Below are positions 25,311-33,844 of a stretch of 64,000 nt of DNA, piece after piece. The position numbers and the translations under genes were made by a program. Position 1 is the stretch's first letter, and every line of letters starts with the position of its first letter. The stretch spans positions 496,001-560,000 of the forward strand of contig NZ_CP104263.1 of NCBI RefSeq assembly GCF_025244825.1. Direction: 5' to 3'. The notes beneath the pieces were generated by a model. The model worked only from the letters and a program-made list of their open reading frames with translations, was not told the origin of the DNA and did not search any database. The DNA comes from Arthrobacter jinronghuae. GTDB lineage: Bacteria; Actinomycetota; Actinomycetes; Actinomycetales; Micrococcaceae.

Positions 25311-27854
25311 TCGTGCTCCGGACACTTTGTATTCCTTCTGGTCGAACCGGAACATGAAGGCGGCCATGGCATCGCGCTTTACCGGCTCCAAGGCGCGGTA
25401 GGTGCGGGTTCCGTTGGCTTCGGTCCACCCGGTACTGATGCCTTGATCGGCCAGCCAGGCCATTTCCTTGTAAAACTGCTGGCCGGTGGTGACATCTGTA
25501 AAGGGCGAAATAGCCGGGGCGGTGTAGGCGGGGGAACCGGCCAAGCGGTACATGAAGGCGGCCATGGCGTCGCGCTTTACCGGCTCCAAGGCGCGGTAGG
25601 TGCGGGTTCCGTTGGCTTCGGTCCACCCGGTACTGATGCCTTGATCGGCGAGCCAGGACATTTCCTTGAAGAACTGTCCATTTACCGGCACATCCGCGAA
25701 CGGGGGGACGTTCGGAGCAGCAAAGGACGGCTCGTCCGCAAGGCGGTACATGAATGCGGACATCGCATCACGCGCCACGGGATTTAGGGGACGGTACGTG
25801 CCGTCGTCCCAGCCAGTCGATATACCCTCAGCGGCCATCCAACGGATTTCCTCGGAAAACTGCATGTCAACCGGAACATCCTTGAACGGTGCTGTTACTG
25901 GCGTGGTGCTCCCTCGGACTATGGCGGTAGGGCTGGACGTAACCGCGGTACTGGCGTAGTCGGGTGCAGACCCAGTCACAGTGACAGTGATGGTGCTCCC
26001 GGAATCGCCGATGTCGAGCTTATATCGGCTCGACGTGGCCCCGGTTATGGCTTTGCCTCCACGGTTCCACTGGTAGGTGAACTGGACGCCCTTGTCCCAG
26101 GTCCCCGGGGCGGCGGTCAAGGTTTCGCCTACCGTGGGTGTTCCGGTGATGACGGGTCCGGACTGGTAGGCGACGGACCGGATGGTCACGTTGGCGGTGG
26201 GTGCCGTGGTGACGGAGGCGGAGGTGAATCCGGTTCTGCTGCCGGTAACCTTCGCGGAGATTCTAGTCCCAGTGTGGAAAGCGGTGAGTTTGAGGGATTT
26301 CCCGGTGGCACCCTCAATAGCCTTTCCGTCGCTCAGCCATTGATAGGACAGCGAAGCTTTGTCGCTCCATGTTCCCGGTTCGACGGTCAGTGTCTGTCCC
26401 TGGACTGCCGCTCCTGAGATGGCGGGCTTAACGAGGTTCTTGACCGTCTCGGCCGGCGCGGCGACAACTTGGACCGTCGGGTTGGACACGACCGTGAGCG
26501 GGTTGTAGCCGCGGGCTGAGGCCTGCACCGAAAAGGAGATGGCCGCGCCGATGTCTACAGGGACGGGTGTGTAGGAGGTGGCACCCTCGGCACCGCTTAT
26601 TTCCATACCGTTACGGAGCCAGGTGTACTTAAGGACCGGATTCGCGTTCCAGCTTCCGGGATCCGGGACGATGGGTTTACCTACAATGGCCGTGACGTCT
26701 TTGATGGAGGGCTTTACCGTATAAGCCAGTTGCGGTGCCGGGATGTCGATAGTCAAATCAATGCTCTTCGGAGACATTCCGGAAACGCTTCCGGTGACAG
26801 TCACGGACGTATTCGTCTCAAAGTCTTGGATTACATGGGTGGGCCCGGTTTCGCCGGTACTCCACAGGTACGTCAGCGTTGCCCCGTCGGTCCATTTCCC
26901 AGGGGCAACGGTCAGTGTCTCACCCCATGCACGAATCCCGGTAATTGTGGGCTCCTCGAAGATTTCCACTGACGTGGGTCGCGCGATTACCGGGGTCGAA
27001 GCGGAAAAGACGGTTGTGGTGCGGTAACCAGGTGCCGTCGCTGTCACTCCCACCCAGATATTAGTGCCGGGGGCGTAATTGACTCGAAGTGTTGCCTCGG
27101 TGGCACCGGGAATCTTCCATAGTTCGGCATACCACTGATAGGTAAGCTGGGTTCCGGCCGGCCAGTTGGCTTCCTTCAACCCGAGGGTCTGTCCGTATGC
27201 TGCTGTTCCCAGGATGGCCGGTGTTTCGGCCGGCACGGGAGGCAGGGCGGTAGCGGCCAGGAACTCCTCTGCAGTGGCATAGGTCGCTTCCGGCACGGTG
27301 CGGTATGCATAGAAAGTTGTGGAACCCCAAAGCCGTTCCCGCCCGTCGGTGGAAAGGCCTATTCCAATAACGTTGTCTTCCAGGCGGCTCATATTTTCAT
27401 TGTGGCGAGGGGAATTTATCCACTGCGTGACGAGGAGCGGCGCGTCGGTGGGGGAATTGTAGGCGATATTTTCGGAAGCTGAATAGAAGCCTGCCACCCG
27501 CAAATCTTCGTGGTGGCTGGTGGAATGCACCATTAAACCGGTATCGGCCATGTGCCGGGACCATTCCTGTGCAACGGCGGACGCGTTGACTCCTATGCGC
27601 AGGGCAGGAAGTCCCTTGCTCTTGCGGAACGTGTTGATTCCGTTGAAGACATCTATGATCTGTTGTTCGCTGGCTGTCCACGCTGCGGGTTTCAGCACCT
27701 GTGCCTCAGCGGCTCCTGCGGGAGCCGCCATAACCGGTGGCGCTGCGCTGACAGTTCCGAGCGTAATCAAAACAGCCATGAGAAAGGCACCGGCCGCCAC
27801 TGCGGTCTTGTTCATGCCACGGCCGGGCAAAAAGGTTTTCCGGCGGAAGTGCAT
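25308..27854 (-). CDS. Secreted CAP-domain protein with Ig-like repeats and three SLH domains
   Basis: 848 residues. A signal peptide (about 1-44, with VLITLGTVSAAPPVMAA) is followed by a CAP/SCP domain at about 62-188 (FNGINTFRKSKGLPALRI, WSRHMADTGLMVHS, ASENIAY, QWINSPRHNENM). About five Ig-like repeats of the GxTLTVxPGxW type fill 210-660. Three SLH repeats (FKDV, FADV, FTDV) end the chain. So it is exported and wall-bound through SLH, displaying a CAP domain whose bacterial role is unclear. ATG 27854 follows GAGAGG. Its stop lies at the edge of the recombination scar. The last two SLH repeats are nearly identical in DNA. Confidence 0.92.
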   Translation of the reverse strand: MHFRRKTFLPGRGMNKTAVAAGAFLMAVLITLGTVSAAPPVMAAPAGAAEAQVLKPAAWTASEQQIIDVFNGINTFRKSKGLPALRIGVNASAVAQEWSRHMADTGLMVHSTSHHEDLRVAGFYSASENIAYNSPTDAPLLVTQWINSPRHNENMSRLEDNVIGIGLSTDGRERLWGSTTFYAYRTVPEATYATAEEFLAATALPPVPAETPAILGTAAYGQTLGLKEANWPAGTQLTYQWYAELWKIPGATEATLRVNYAPGTNIWVGVTATAPGYRTTTVFSASTPVIARPTSVEIFEEPTITGIRAWGETLTVAPGKWTDGATLTYLWSTGETGPTHVIQDFETNTSVTVTGSVSGMSPKSIDLTIDIPAPQLAYTVKPSIKDVTAIVGKPIVPDPGSWNANPVLKYTWLRNGMEISGAEGATSYTPVPVDIGAAISFSVQASARGYNPLTVVSNPTVQVVAAPAETVKNLVKPAISGAAVQGQTLTVEPGTWSDKASLSYQWLSDGKAIEGATGKSLKLTAFHTGTRISAKVTGSRTGFTSASVTTAPTANVTIRSVAYQSGPVITGTPTVGETLTAAPGTWDKGVQFTYQWNRGGKAITGATSSRYKLDIGDSGSTITVTVTGSAPDYASTAVTSSPTAIVRGSTTPVTAPFKDVPVDMQFSEEIRWMAAEGISTGWDDGTYRPLNPVARDAMSAFMYRLADEPSFAAPNVPPFADVPVNGQFFKEMSWLADQGISTGWTEANGTRTYRALEPVKRDAMAAFMYRLAGSPAYTAPAISPFTDVTTGQQFYKEMAWLADQGISTGWTEANGTRTYRALEPVKRDAMAAFMFRFDQKEYKVSGAR
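25354..25668 (-). repeat. Two near-identical 117-bp SLH repeats
   Basis: 25354-25470 and 25552-25668, 198 bp apart, differ at only a few bases. They code the same GISTGWTEANGTRTYRALEP block. The identity is far above that of the first SLH repeat, so recent duplication or gene conversion is likely. Confidence 0.92.
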
Positions 27855-27940
27855 AAATGGTGCCTCTCGAAAAGGAAGTAAATAATAGGTTGCGGTAAAA
27901 GATGCGCGAATGGAAATGTACCAGCACCCAATAGGCTTTC

Positions 27941-27953
27941 ACGTGCAACACGT
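27941..27953. promoter_or_regulatory. Inverted repeat in divergent promoter region
   Basis: ACGTG-CAA-CACGT, 5-bp arms, between the divergent CAP/SLH and Cds1-like genes, 87 bp from the former start and 61 bp from the latter. A possible operator; short enough to be chance. Confidence 0.25.
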
Positions 27954-28013
27954 TCCAAATACCGGGAATTTATTTATCGACGGATGGCAGGGCCTGCCGC
28001 GTAGGCTGGAAAC

Positions 28014-29096
28014 GTGAACACTCTTACGCTTCCGGACCGCAGCTGGGCCGAAACCGCCATCCGACGCATCGAGGCCGAGGGGGCACGCTCAGCTGACACG
28101 CACCTGTTCCAGGTCCCGGTCCCGGCCGGTTGGTCCGTGCAGATCTACCTGAAGGATGAGTCCACCCACCGCACCGGCAGCCTCAAGCACCGGCTGGCCC
28201 GCTCCCTCTTCCTCTTCGGCCTGGTCAACGGCTGGATCACCGAGGGCACCACTATCGTGGAGGCTTCCAGTGGTTCCACTGCCGTCTCGGAGGCTTACTT
28301 CGCCCAACTCCTGGGACTGCCGTTCGTGGCCGTGATGCCGCAGACCACCAGTGCGGAGAAGATCCGGCTGATCGAGCACTACGGCGGGCGCTGCCACTTC
28401 GTCCAGGAGCCTTCCGAGGTGTACGCCGCTGCGGAGGGCGTAGCGGCCAGCACCGGCGGGCACTACATGGACCAGTTCACGTATGCCGAACGCGCCACCG
28501 ACTGGCGGGGCAACAACAATATTGCCGAGTCGATCTTTTCCCAGATGGCCCAGGAGGACCATCCGCTGCCGGACTGGATAGTGGTGGGTGCCGGTACCGG
28601 CGGGACAAGTGCAACAATCGGCCGCTATATCCGCTATCACCGGTATCCCACCCGGCTGGCAGTGGTGGACCCGGAGAACTCCGCATTTTTCCCGGCCTGG
28701 CAGAACCCGGGGGAGCCGGCGGCCGGAAGGCCCTCCCGGATTGAGGGTATTGGCCGGCCCCGGCCGGAACCCAGCTTCGTTCCGGCGGTAATCGACCATA
28801 TGATCCAGGTTCCGGACGCGGCATCGGTTGCCGCCTCGCGGCACCTGCGGCGGCTCACCGGACTGCATGCGGGACCCTCCACCGGCACCAATCTCTGGGG
28901 TGTCTGGCAGTTGGCCGCAGCAATGGAAGCGGCCGGCCGTGCCGGAAGCATCGTCTCGCTTGTGTGCGACTCGGGGGACCGGTACACCGCGTCCTACGGC
29001 GACGACGCCTGGTTGGAGTCCCGCGGGCTGGATCCGGCCCGGGCCACGGCCGTGCTGGAGGAACTGTTCCGGACCGGGCGGTGGCCTGCGGGCTGA
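28014..29096 (+). CDS. cds1: PLP-dependent cysteine desulfhydrase/synthase family, Cds1-like
   Basis: 360 residues, fold type II PLP enzyme. The PLP-lysine lies in [16 protein letters not shown] (near residue 58), the Asn/Ser loop in [16 protein letters not shown], and the Gly-rich phosphate loop in [20 protein letters not shown]. Length and these segments resemble mycobacterial Cds1 (Rv3684), an L-cysteine desulfhydrase that gives sulfide, pyruvate and ammonia; a cysteine-synthase role is the alternative. GTG start 28014 has only a weak GGCTGGAAAC before it. Part of its 5' third is repeated in the scar at 25.1 kb. Confidence 0.83.
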   Translation: MNTLTLPDRSWAETAIRRIEAEGARSADTHLFQVPVPAGWSVQIYLKDESTHRTGSLKHRLARSLFLFGLVNGWITEGTTIVEASSGSTAVSEAYFAQLLGLPFVAVMPQTTSAEKIRLIEHYGGRCHFVQEPSEVYAAAEGVAASTGGHYMDQFTYAERATDWRGNNNIAESIFSQMAQEDHPLPDWIVVGAGTGGTSATIGRYIRYHRYPTRLAVVDPENSAFFPAWQNPGEPAAGRPSRIEGIGRPRPEPSFVPAVIDHMIQVPDAASVAASRHLRRLTGLHAGPSTGTNLWGVWQLAAAMEAAGRAGSIVSLVCDSGDRYTASYGDDAWLESRGLDPARATAVLEELFRTGRWPAG

Positions 29097-29161
29097 TCCG
29101 CTCCGGGCGGACCGCGGCCGGAGCAATGGCGGCAGGCACCGCTCCTTGATCGTTATTGAGA

Positions 29162-29194
29162 ATTGTTGACAATCGTGTTTACCAAAAATACCGT
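29162..29194 (+). promoter_or_regulatory. Promoter and GntR operator of the ABC importer operon
   Basis: The palindrome ATTGTTGACAAT (29162-29173) contains a perfect -35 box TTGACA (29166-29171). After a 17-nt spacer comes TACCGT (29189-29194), an acceptable actinobacterial -10. Binding to the palindrome would block the polymerase. The same 12 bp recur at three other starts in the next 7 kb. Confidence 0.8.
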
Positions 29195-29239
29195 GTGTGT
29201 GACCTAGCTAACTTTTTACACGGAAACCGGGGAATGACA

Positions 29240-30217
29240 ATGAAGCCAATTCTTAGGGTGCTCGCCGCCTCCACTGCGGTCCTGGCTCTGGCCGCCTGCG
29301 GCTCGGGGTCGCCCAGCGGGGAGGCCGAAGACACCGGCGAGGCCGGTGGCGGTGAGCTCACCCAGGTGACGGTCGGAGTCATTCCCATCGTCGATGTTGC
29401 CCCCATCTACCTCGGCGTCCAGGAAGGCTTCTTCGAAGAGGAAGGCCTGGAGCTGGAACTGCAGCCGGCCCAGGGCGGCGCGGCCATTGTTCCGGCCGTC
29501 ATGAGCGGCAGCATGGACTTCGGCTTCAGCAACATTTCCTCGATGCTGGTGGCCAAGTCCAAGGGCCTGGATGTGCAGGTGGTGGCCGCTGGAGCGGCGT
29601 CGACAGGCGAGGACGGCGCCGATTTCGGCGGCATCCTGGTCAACCCGGATGCCGGGATCGAGACGGCGGCGGACCTCGCTGGCAAGAAGGTCGCCGTCAA
29701 CACGCTCAACAACATCAACGACACCACCGTCCGGGCCTCCGTGCGCAAGGCAGGCGGTGACCCGTCGGGCATCGAGTTCGTGGAACTGGCCTTCCCCGAT
29801 ATGCAGGCTGCCCTGGAACGCGGCCAGGTGGACGCCATCCAGGTGGTGGAGCCCTTCCTGACCGGCGGCCAGAACGCCGGGTCCACGCCAATCGCTTCCA
29901 ACTACGTGGATACCGCGGAGGACCTGACCGTCGCAGGCTACTTCACGACGTCGGCGAAGGCCGAGGACGATGCCGAGACGGTGGAGAAATTCACGGCGGC
30001 CATGAACAAGTCCTTGGAATACGCGGAGGAGAACCCGGACGCCGTCCGCGAGGTCCTGCTCACCTACACGAAGATCGACGCCGAGACCGCGAAGGCACTC
30101 ACCCTGCCCAGCTTCACCACGGAAATCAATCGTGCCGGCGTGGAAACGCTTGCGGAGCTTTCGCTCAGTGACGGTTTGATCAGTGAAGAGCCGAAGCTGG
30201 ATGAGTTGCTGCCGTAA
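29240..30217 (+). CDS. ABC transporter substrate-binding lipoprotein (NMT1/SsuA type)
   Basis: 325 residues from ATG 29240, where GGGGAA gives good spacing; ATG 29234 is in the same frame. A lipoprotein signal ends in the lipobox LAAC. The mature part has the NMT1/THI5-like pattern: TVGVIPIVDVAPIYLGVQEGFF, ELQPAQGGAAIVPAVMSGSMDFGF, NPDAGIETAADLAGKKVAVN and DAIQVVEPFL. This group binds organic acids, sulfonates and related compounds. Here the shared operator with a ring-cleavage pathway suggests an aromatic acid. Its TAA overlaps the next ATG by one base. Confidence 0.92.
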   Translation: MKPILRVLAASTAVLALAACGSGSPSGEAEDTGEAGGGELTQVTVGVIPIVDVAPIYLGVQEGFFEEEGLELELQPAQGGAAIVPAVMSGSMDFGFSNISSMLVAKSKGLDVQVVAAGAASTGEDGADFGGILVNPDAGIETAADLAGKKVAVNTLNNINDTTVRASVRKAGGDPSGIEFVELAFPDMQAALERGQVDAIQVVEPFLTGGQNAGSTPIASNYVDTAEDLTVAGYFTTSAKAEDDAETVEKFTAAMNKSLEYAEENPDAVREVLLTYTKIDAETAKALTLPSFTTEINRAGVETLAELSLSDGLISEEPKLDELLP

Positions 30218-31056
30218 TGAGTACTGACGTGCTGGAACCCGGCCGGGCTGCGCAGCCACGCGCAGCCCGGCCGGGTGCGCGCCGCCCAGTGCCGAAGCCG
30301 GTGCTGGGCCTGGCCGGGGTCCTTGGCTTCCTGCTGATCTGGGAACTGGTTCCACGAGTCGGCCTGGTCCAGCCCCGCTTCCTGCCCCCTGCCTCGGAAG
30401 TCATCATCGCCCTCGTCCGGGACTTCGGGCTGACTGCCTTCTGGGTGGCCGTGGGGCACACCCTGATGGCCTGGGCCATCGGCCTGGCAGCCGCCGTCGT
30501 CGCCGCCGGCATCCTGGGCCTGGTGATCGGCATGAGTCCGTTCCTGCGCCGCTTTACCAACTCCACCATCGAGTTCCTGCGCCCGGTTCCCTCCGTTGCG
30601 CTGATCCCGCTGGCCGTGCTGCTGTTCGGCGTCAAAATCGAATCTTCTTTGATGCTGATCATCTATGCCTGCTTCTGGCAGGTGCTGATCCAGGTGCTCT
30701 ACGGGGTGGCCGACGTCGACAATGTGGCAACGCAGATAGCACAGTCCTACGGCTTCTCCAAGCTGCAGCGGATCCGGCACGTGGTGTTTCCCACCGTGCT
30801 GCCGTACCTGATGACGGGCATCCGTCTCGCGGCCTCCGTGGCGTTGATCCTGGCCATCACCGCCGAGCTGATCATTGGCTCGCCCGGACTCGGGCGTGAG
30901 ATTGCCGATGCCCAGTCCGGCGGTGCCATCTCCGGCATGTACGCGCTGGTGCTGGCCACCGGCCTGCTGGGCGTGGCGATCAATATCGTGATGCGCCAGG
31001 TCGAGCAGCGCCTGCTGTCCTGGCATCCGTCCGTCCGCGGAGAGGTGGTGCTGTGA
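30217..31056 (+). CDS. ABC transporter permease (SsuC type), first
   Basis: 279 residues. A 25-residue Pro/Arg-rich N-terminus precedes six membrane helices. The coupling-loop EAA-type motif appears as GFSKLQRIRHVVFPTVLPYLMTG-like sequence around residues 180-205. Member of the nitrate/sulfonate/taurine permease group. It begins inside the stop of the binding protein and ends in a GTGA overlap with the second permease, so all four genes of this transporter are coupled. Confidence 0.92.
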   Translation: MSTDVLEPGRAAQPRAARPGARRPVPKPVLGLAGVLGFLLIWELVPRVGLVQPRFLPPASEVIIALVRDFGLTAFWVAVGHTLMAWAIGLAAAVVAAGILGLVIGMSPFLRRFTNSTIEFLRPVPSVALIPLAVLLFGVKIESSLMLIIYACFWQVLIQVLYGVADVDNVATQIAQSYGFSKLQRIRHVVFPTVLPYLMTGIRLAASVALILAITAELIIGSPGLGREIADAQSGGAISGMYALVLATGLLGVAINIVMRQVEQRLLSWHPSVRGEVVL

Positions 31057-31826
31057 AGACGCTCAAGAGTCTTGCCTACGTGGTTGCGCTGCCCCTGCTG
31101 CTGGTGCTCCTCTGGTGGGCTTCCACCCGCGGCGAACCGAACTTCTTCGTGCCCACACCCTCCGCCCTGGTGGATGTCTTCGGTCCCACCTGGTTTGAGG
31201 GGCGGATCACCGGGGATGTCCTGCCGTCGGTGGGGCGGCTGCTCGCGGGGCTCGCCATCGCGATCATCCTGGGCATCGTCGTCGGGCTGCTGGTGGGCCT
31301 GAACCGGACACTGCGGGCGCTGACCGAGCCCGTGTTCGAGTTCTTCCGTGCCCTGCCGCCCCCGGTGCTGGTTCCGGTGCTGATCCTGCTGGTGGGCCTC
31401 AACGACGGCATGAAGGTTGCCGTGATTGTGGTCGGCTGCATCTGGCCGGTGCTGTTGAACACCATCGAAGGGGTCCGCTCCATCGACCCGGTGCAGAACG
31501 AAACGACCCGGTCCTACGGCATTTCCGGGCTGAACCGGATCCGCTACCAGGTGCTGCCTTCAGCCGCACCGACGATCATGGCAGGCATCCGGCAGTCGCT
31601 GTCCATCGGCCTGATCCTCATGGTCATTTCGGAGATGTTCGGTTCCTCCTCGGGGCTGGGCTTCACTATCCTGCAGTTCCAACGGTCCTTCGCCATCCCG
31701 GAAATGTGGTCCGGCATCCTGGTGCTCGGCCTGATCGGCCTGGCCCTGTCCCTGATCTTCCAATGGTGCGAACGGCGCGTGCTGCGCTGGTACCACGGCC
31801 TTAAAGAGGTAGAAAATGCAGCCTGA
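31053..31826 (+). CDS. ABC transporter permease (SsuC type), second
   Basis: 257 residues from GTG 31053. Six helices and the conserved loop YGISGLNRIRYQVLPSAAPT. It is clearly related to but diverged from the first permease, so the transporter has a heterodimeric membrane core, whereas SsuABC/TauABC use a single permease gene. Ends within the start of the ATPase gene (11-bp overlap). Confidence 0.92.
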   Translation: MKTLKSLAYVVALPLLLVLLWWASTRGEPNFFVPTPSALVDVFGPTWFEGRITGDVLPSVGRLLAGLAIAIILGIVVGLLVGLNRTLRALTEPVFEFFRALPPPVLVPVLILLVGLNDGMKVAVIVVGCIWPVLLNTIEGVRSIDPVQNETTRSYGISGLNRIRYQVLPSAAPTIMAGIRQSLSIGLILMVISEMFGSSSGLGFTILQFQRSFAIPEMWSGILVLGLIGLALSLIFQWCERRVLRWYHGLKEVENAA

Positions 31827-32691
31827 CGCCATCTCCGCCAAAACAACTCCGGCGCCGGCGGGCGCCACACCGTCCGGGCGTACCCTGCCCGAAGGGGAAG
31901 CGCTGCTTTCGGTCCGCGGGCTGAAAAAGGTCTACTCCACCGACGGCGGCCCCATCGAAGCCGTCCGCAACCTCACCTTCGACCTGGGCCACGGCGAGCT
32001 GGCCTGTCTGGTCGGTCCCTCCGGCTCCGGCAAAACCACCCTGCTCAAGTGCATCGCGGGACTGCTTGGAGCCACCGAGGGCGAAGTGCTGCTGGACGGC
32101 AAGAAGGTGACGGCACCGCCCAAGAAAATGGCTGTGGTGTTCCAGGAATACGGCCGTTCCCTGTTTCCCTGGCTGCGGGTTGCGGACAACGTGGAACTGC
32201 CCCTGAAGAACGCCGGCGTGCCCAAGGCGGAACGCCGGCAGCGGGTTGCCGACGCGCTGGAAGCGGTGGGACTGGAGCACGTGCCCAAGTCCTATCCCTG
32301 GCAGCTGTCCGGAGGCATGCAGCAGCGGGTGGCCATTGCCCGCGCGGTGGCATACCAGCCGGAGGTGCTGCTGATGGATGAGCCGTTTGCCGCCGTCGAC
32401 GCCCAGACCCGTGCCGATCTGGAGGACCTTACCCGGCGGCTGTGGAAGGACCTGGGCATGACCATCCTGTTCGTCACGCACGACATCGACGAATCCGTGT
32501 ACCTCGGTGAACGCGTCATCATCCTGTCCTCCTCGCCAACCGTGGTGCAGGAGGATATCCGAATCGATCTCCCGGAGGACCGCGACCAGCTGGAGACCCG
32601 GGGAATGCCGCGCTTCACGGAACTGCGCCACCACGTCTACGAGCAGATCCAGCTCGCCAAGAAGGGCCACCGGCCGGACGCGGCGCGCTGA
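31816..32691 (+). CDS. ABC transporter ATP-binding protein (SsuB/TauB type)
   Basis: 291 residues. Walker A VGPSGSGKTTLLKC, Q-loop VVFQEYGRSLFPWLRV, signature WQLSGGMQQRVAIARA, Walker B EVLLMDEPFAAVDAQTR and switch VTHDIDESVYLGERV. GAGG before ATG 31816. Last gene of the importer operon, closed by a strong terminator facing the convergent dioxygenase gene. Confidence 0.95.
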   Translation: MQPDAISAKTTPAPAGATPSGRTLPEGEALLSVRGLKKVYSTDGGPIEAVRNLTFDLGHGELACLVGPSGSGKTTLLKCIAGLLGATEGEVLLDGKKVTAPPKKMAVVFQEYGRSLFPWLRVADNVELPLKNAGVPKAERRQRVADALEAVGLEHVPKSYPWQLSGGMQQRVAIARAVAYQPEVLLMDEPFAAVDAQTRADLEDLTRRLWKDLGMTILFVTHDIDESVYLGERVIILSSSPTVVQEDIRIDLPEDRDQLETRGMPRFTELRHHVYEQIQLAKKGHRPDAAR

Positions 32692-32704
32692 ATCCGCTAG
32701 AACA

Positions 32705-32748
32705 AACGACTTACGGCCCCTCCCGGGAAGGAGGGGCCGTAAGTCGTT
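32705..32748. terminator. Bidirectional terminator between importer and dioxygenase
   Basis: 19-bp perfect stem AACGACTTACGGCCCCTCC (32705-32723) with its complement (32730-32748), 6-nt loop. It stands between the two convergent stops and can serve both. Confidence 0.9.
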
Positions 32749-32757
32749 ATACCGGGG

Positions 32758-33720
32758 TCAGTCGGCGGGAAGCTCCACCGGGGGAGTGCCGTGGGTATGG
32801 AAGGTGTCGATGGTCTTCATGCCCCAGGCCTGGCCCTTGGCACGCTCGGCCTCGGTCCATTCGATGGTCTTCCAGTCCGGCGCCAGGATCAGGCGGGCAC
32901 CGGCATTGCAGAATTCGATCCGGTTGCCGCCGGGTTCATACACGTACAGGAAAAAGGTCTGCTGGATGGCGTGCTTGTGCGGCCCCGTTTCGATGTGGAT
33001 GCCGTTTTCCAGGAAGATGTCCGCAGCCTTGAGGATGTCTTCGCGGGTGTCGGTGGCGAACGCGACGTGGTGCAGCCTGCCGCTGCTGCCGGTCCAGTCA
33101 CCGCTGTAAACCAGGTCATAGGACTTGTTGGAGAAGGTAAACCACTGGCCGGAAAGCCGGCCGTTGTCCAGCCGGATCTGTTCGGTGGGCTTGCCGCCCA
33201 GCACCTCTTCCACAAACCGGCCGTTCTCGGCAACGTCTGCGCCGAGGAAGTTCACATGGTCCAGCCGGCGGGCATTCACTCCGCGGCCCGGGAAGCGGTC
33301 CGCCTGGTTCTTCAGGGCCGGCCGGGACTCCTCGGTGGGTACATGCCATTCGCTCTCGAAATAGATGTCCATCGGATGCCCGTCCGGATCCGTGAAGGCG
33401 TAGGTCTTGCCCATGCCCGGGTCGCCGTCGTGCCAGCCGATCCCGCGTCCTGCCGCTTCGATGGCGGCGACCCGGCGCTGCAGGGCCTCTTCGCTGGCGG
33501 CACGCAGGCCCAGGCGTCCGACGCCGGAGGTCTCGTGGGCGGTCAGCTTGATGGTGTGGTGTTCGTAGTCATCCCACGCGTGCAGGTAGGCCGAATCGCC
33601 GTCGCGCGCGACTTCGCGCATTGCCAGCAGTTCGGTGAAGAACCAGAGGCTCTTGTCAAAATCCGGGGTATAGAGTTCCACGAAGCCCAAATGGGCAACG
33701 TCGCGAAAAGCATTAGGCAT
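32758..33720 (-). CDS. Type I extradiol ring-cleavage dioxygenase (XylE-like, VOC)
   Basis: 320 residues from ATG 33720 (AAAGGAAA upstream), two VOC modules. The iron ligands of catechol 2,3-dioxygenase are matched: His155 in RLDHVNFLG, His217/218 in RLHHVAFATD and Glu269 in NRIEFCN. His250 (GPHKHAI) and Tyr259 (FFLYVYEP) fit the active-site His and Tyr of XylE. It should open a catechol ring next to the diol with O2. The natural substrate is unknown; the pathway genes nearby point to a carboxylated ring. It has its own copy of the GntR palindrome about 100 bp upstream. Confidence 0.88.
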   Translation of the reverse strand: MPNAFRDVAHLGFVELYTPDFDKSLWFFTELLAMREVARDGDSAYLHAWDDYEHHTIKLTAHETSGVGRLGLRAASEEALQRRVAAIEAAGRGIGWHDGDPGMGKTYAFTDPDGHPMDIYFESEWHVPTEESRPALKNQADRFPGRGVNARRLDHVNFLGADVAENGRFVEEVLGGKPTEQIRLDNGRLSGQWFTFSNKSYDLVYSGDWTGSSGRLHHVAFATDTREDILKAADIFLENGIHIETGPHKHAIQQTFFLYVYEPGGNRIEFCNAGARLILAPDWKTIEWTEAERAKGQAWGMKTIDTFHTHGTPPVELPAD

Positions 33721-33815
33721 TGCGGTTTCCTTTGCGGTCTGCTCAAACGGCACGGGCTTCGTTGCCGGTCTGCCGGTCCCGAAGCAGTGCTGAGAGTCAA
33801 CCAGCGGCTCCAAGT

Positions 33816-33827
33816 ATTGTCAACAAT
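33816..33827. promoter_or_regulatory. GntR operator upstream of dioxygenase
   Basis: ATTGTCAACAAT, the same 12-bp palindrome read on the other strand. It lies 96 nt upstream of the dioxygenase start and 18 nt past the stop of the dehydrogenase gene. On the minus strand TTGACA is present but no good -10 follows at 16-18 nt. Confidence 0.72.
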
Positions 33828-33844
33828 TTCGCAGCCAATGCGGG

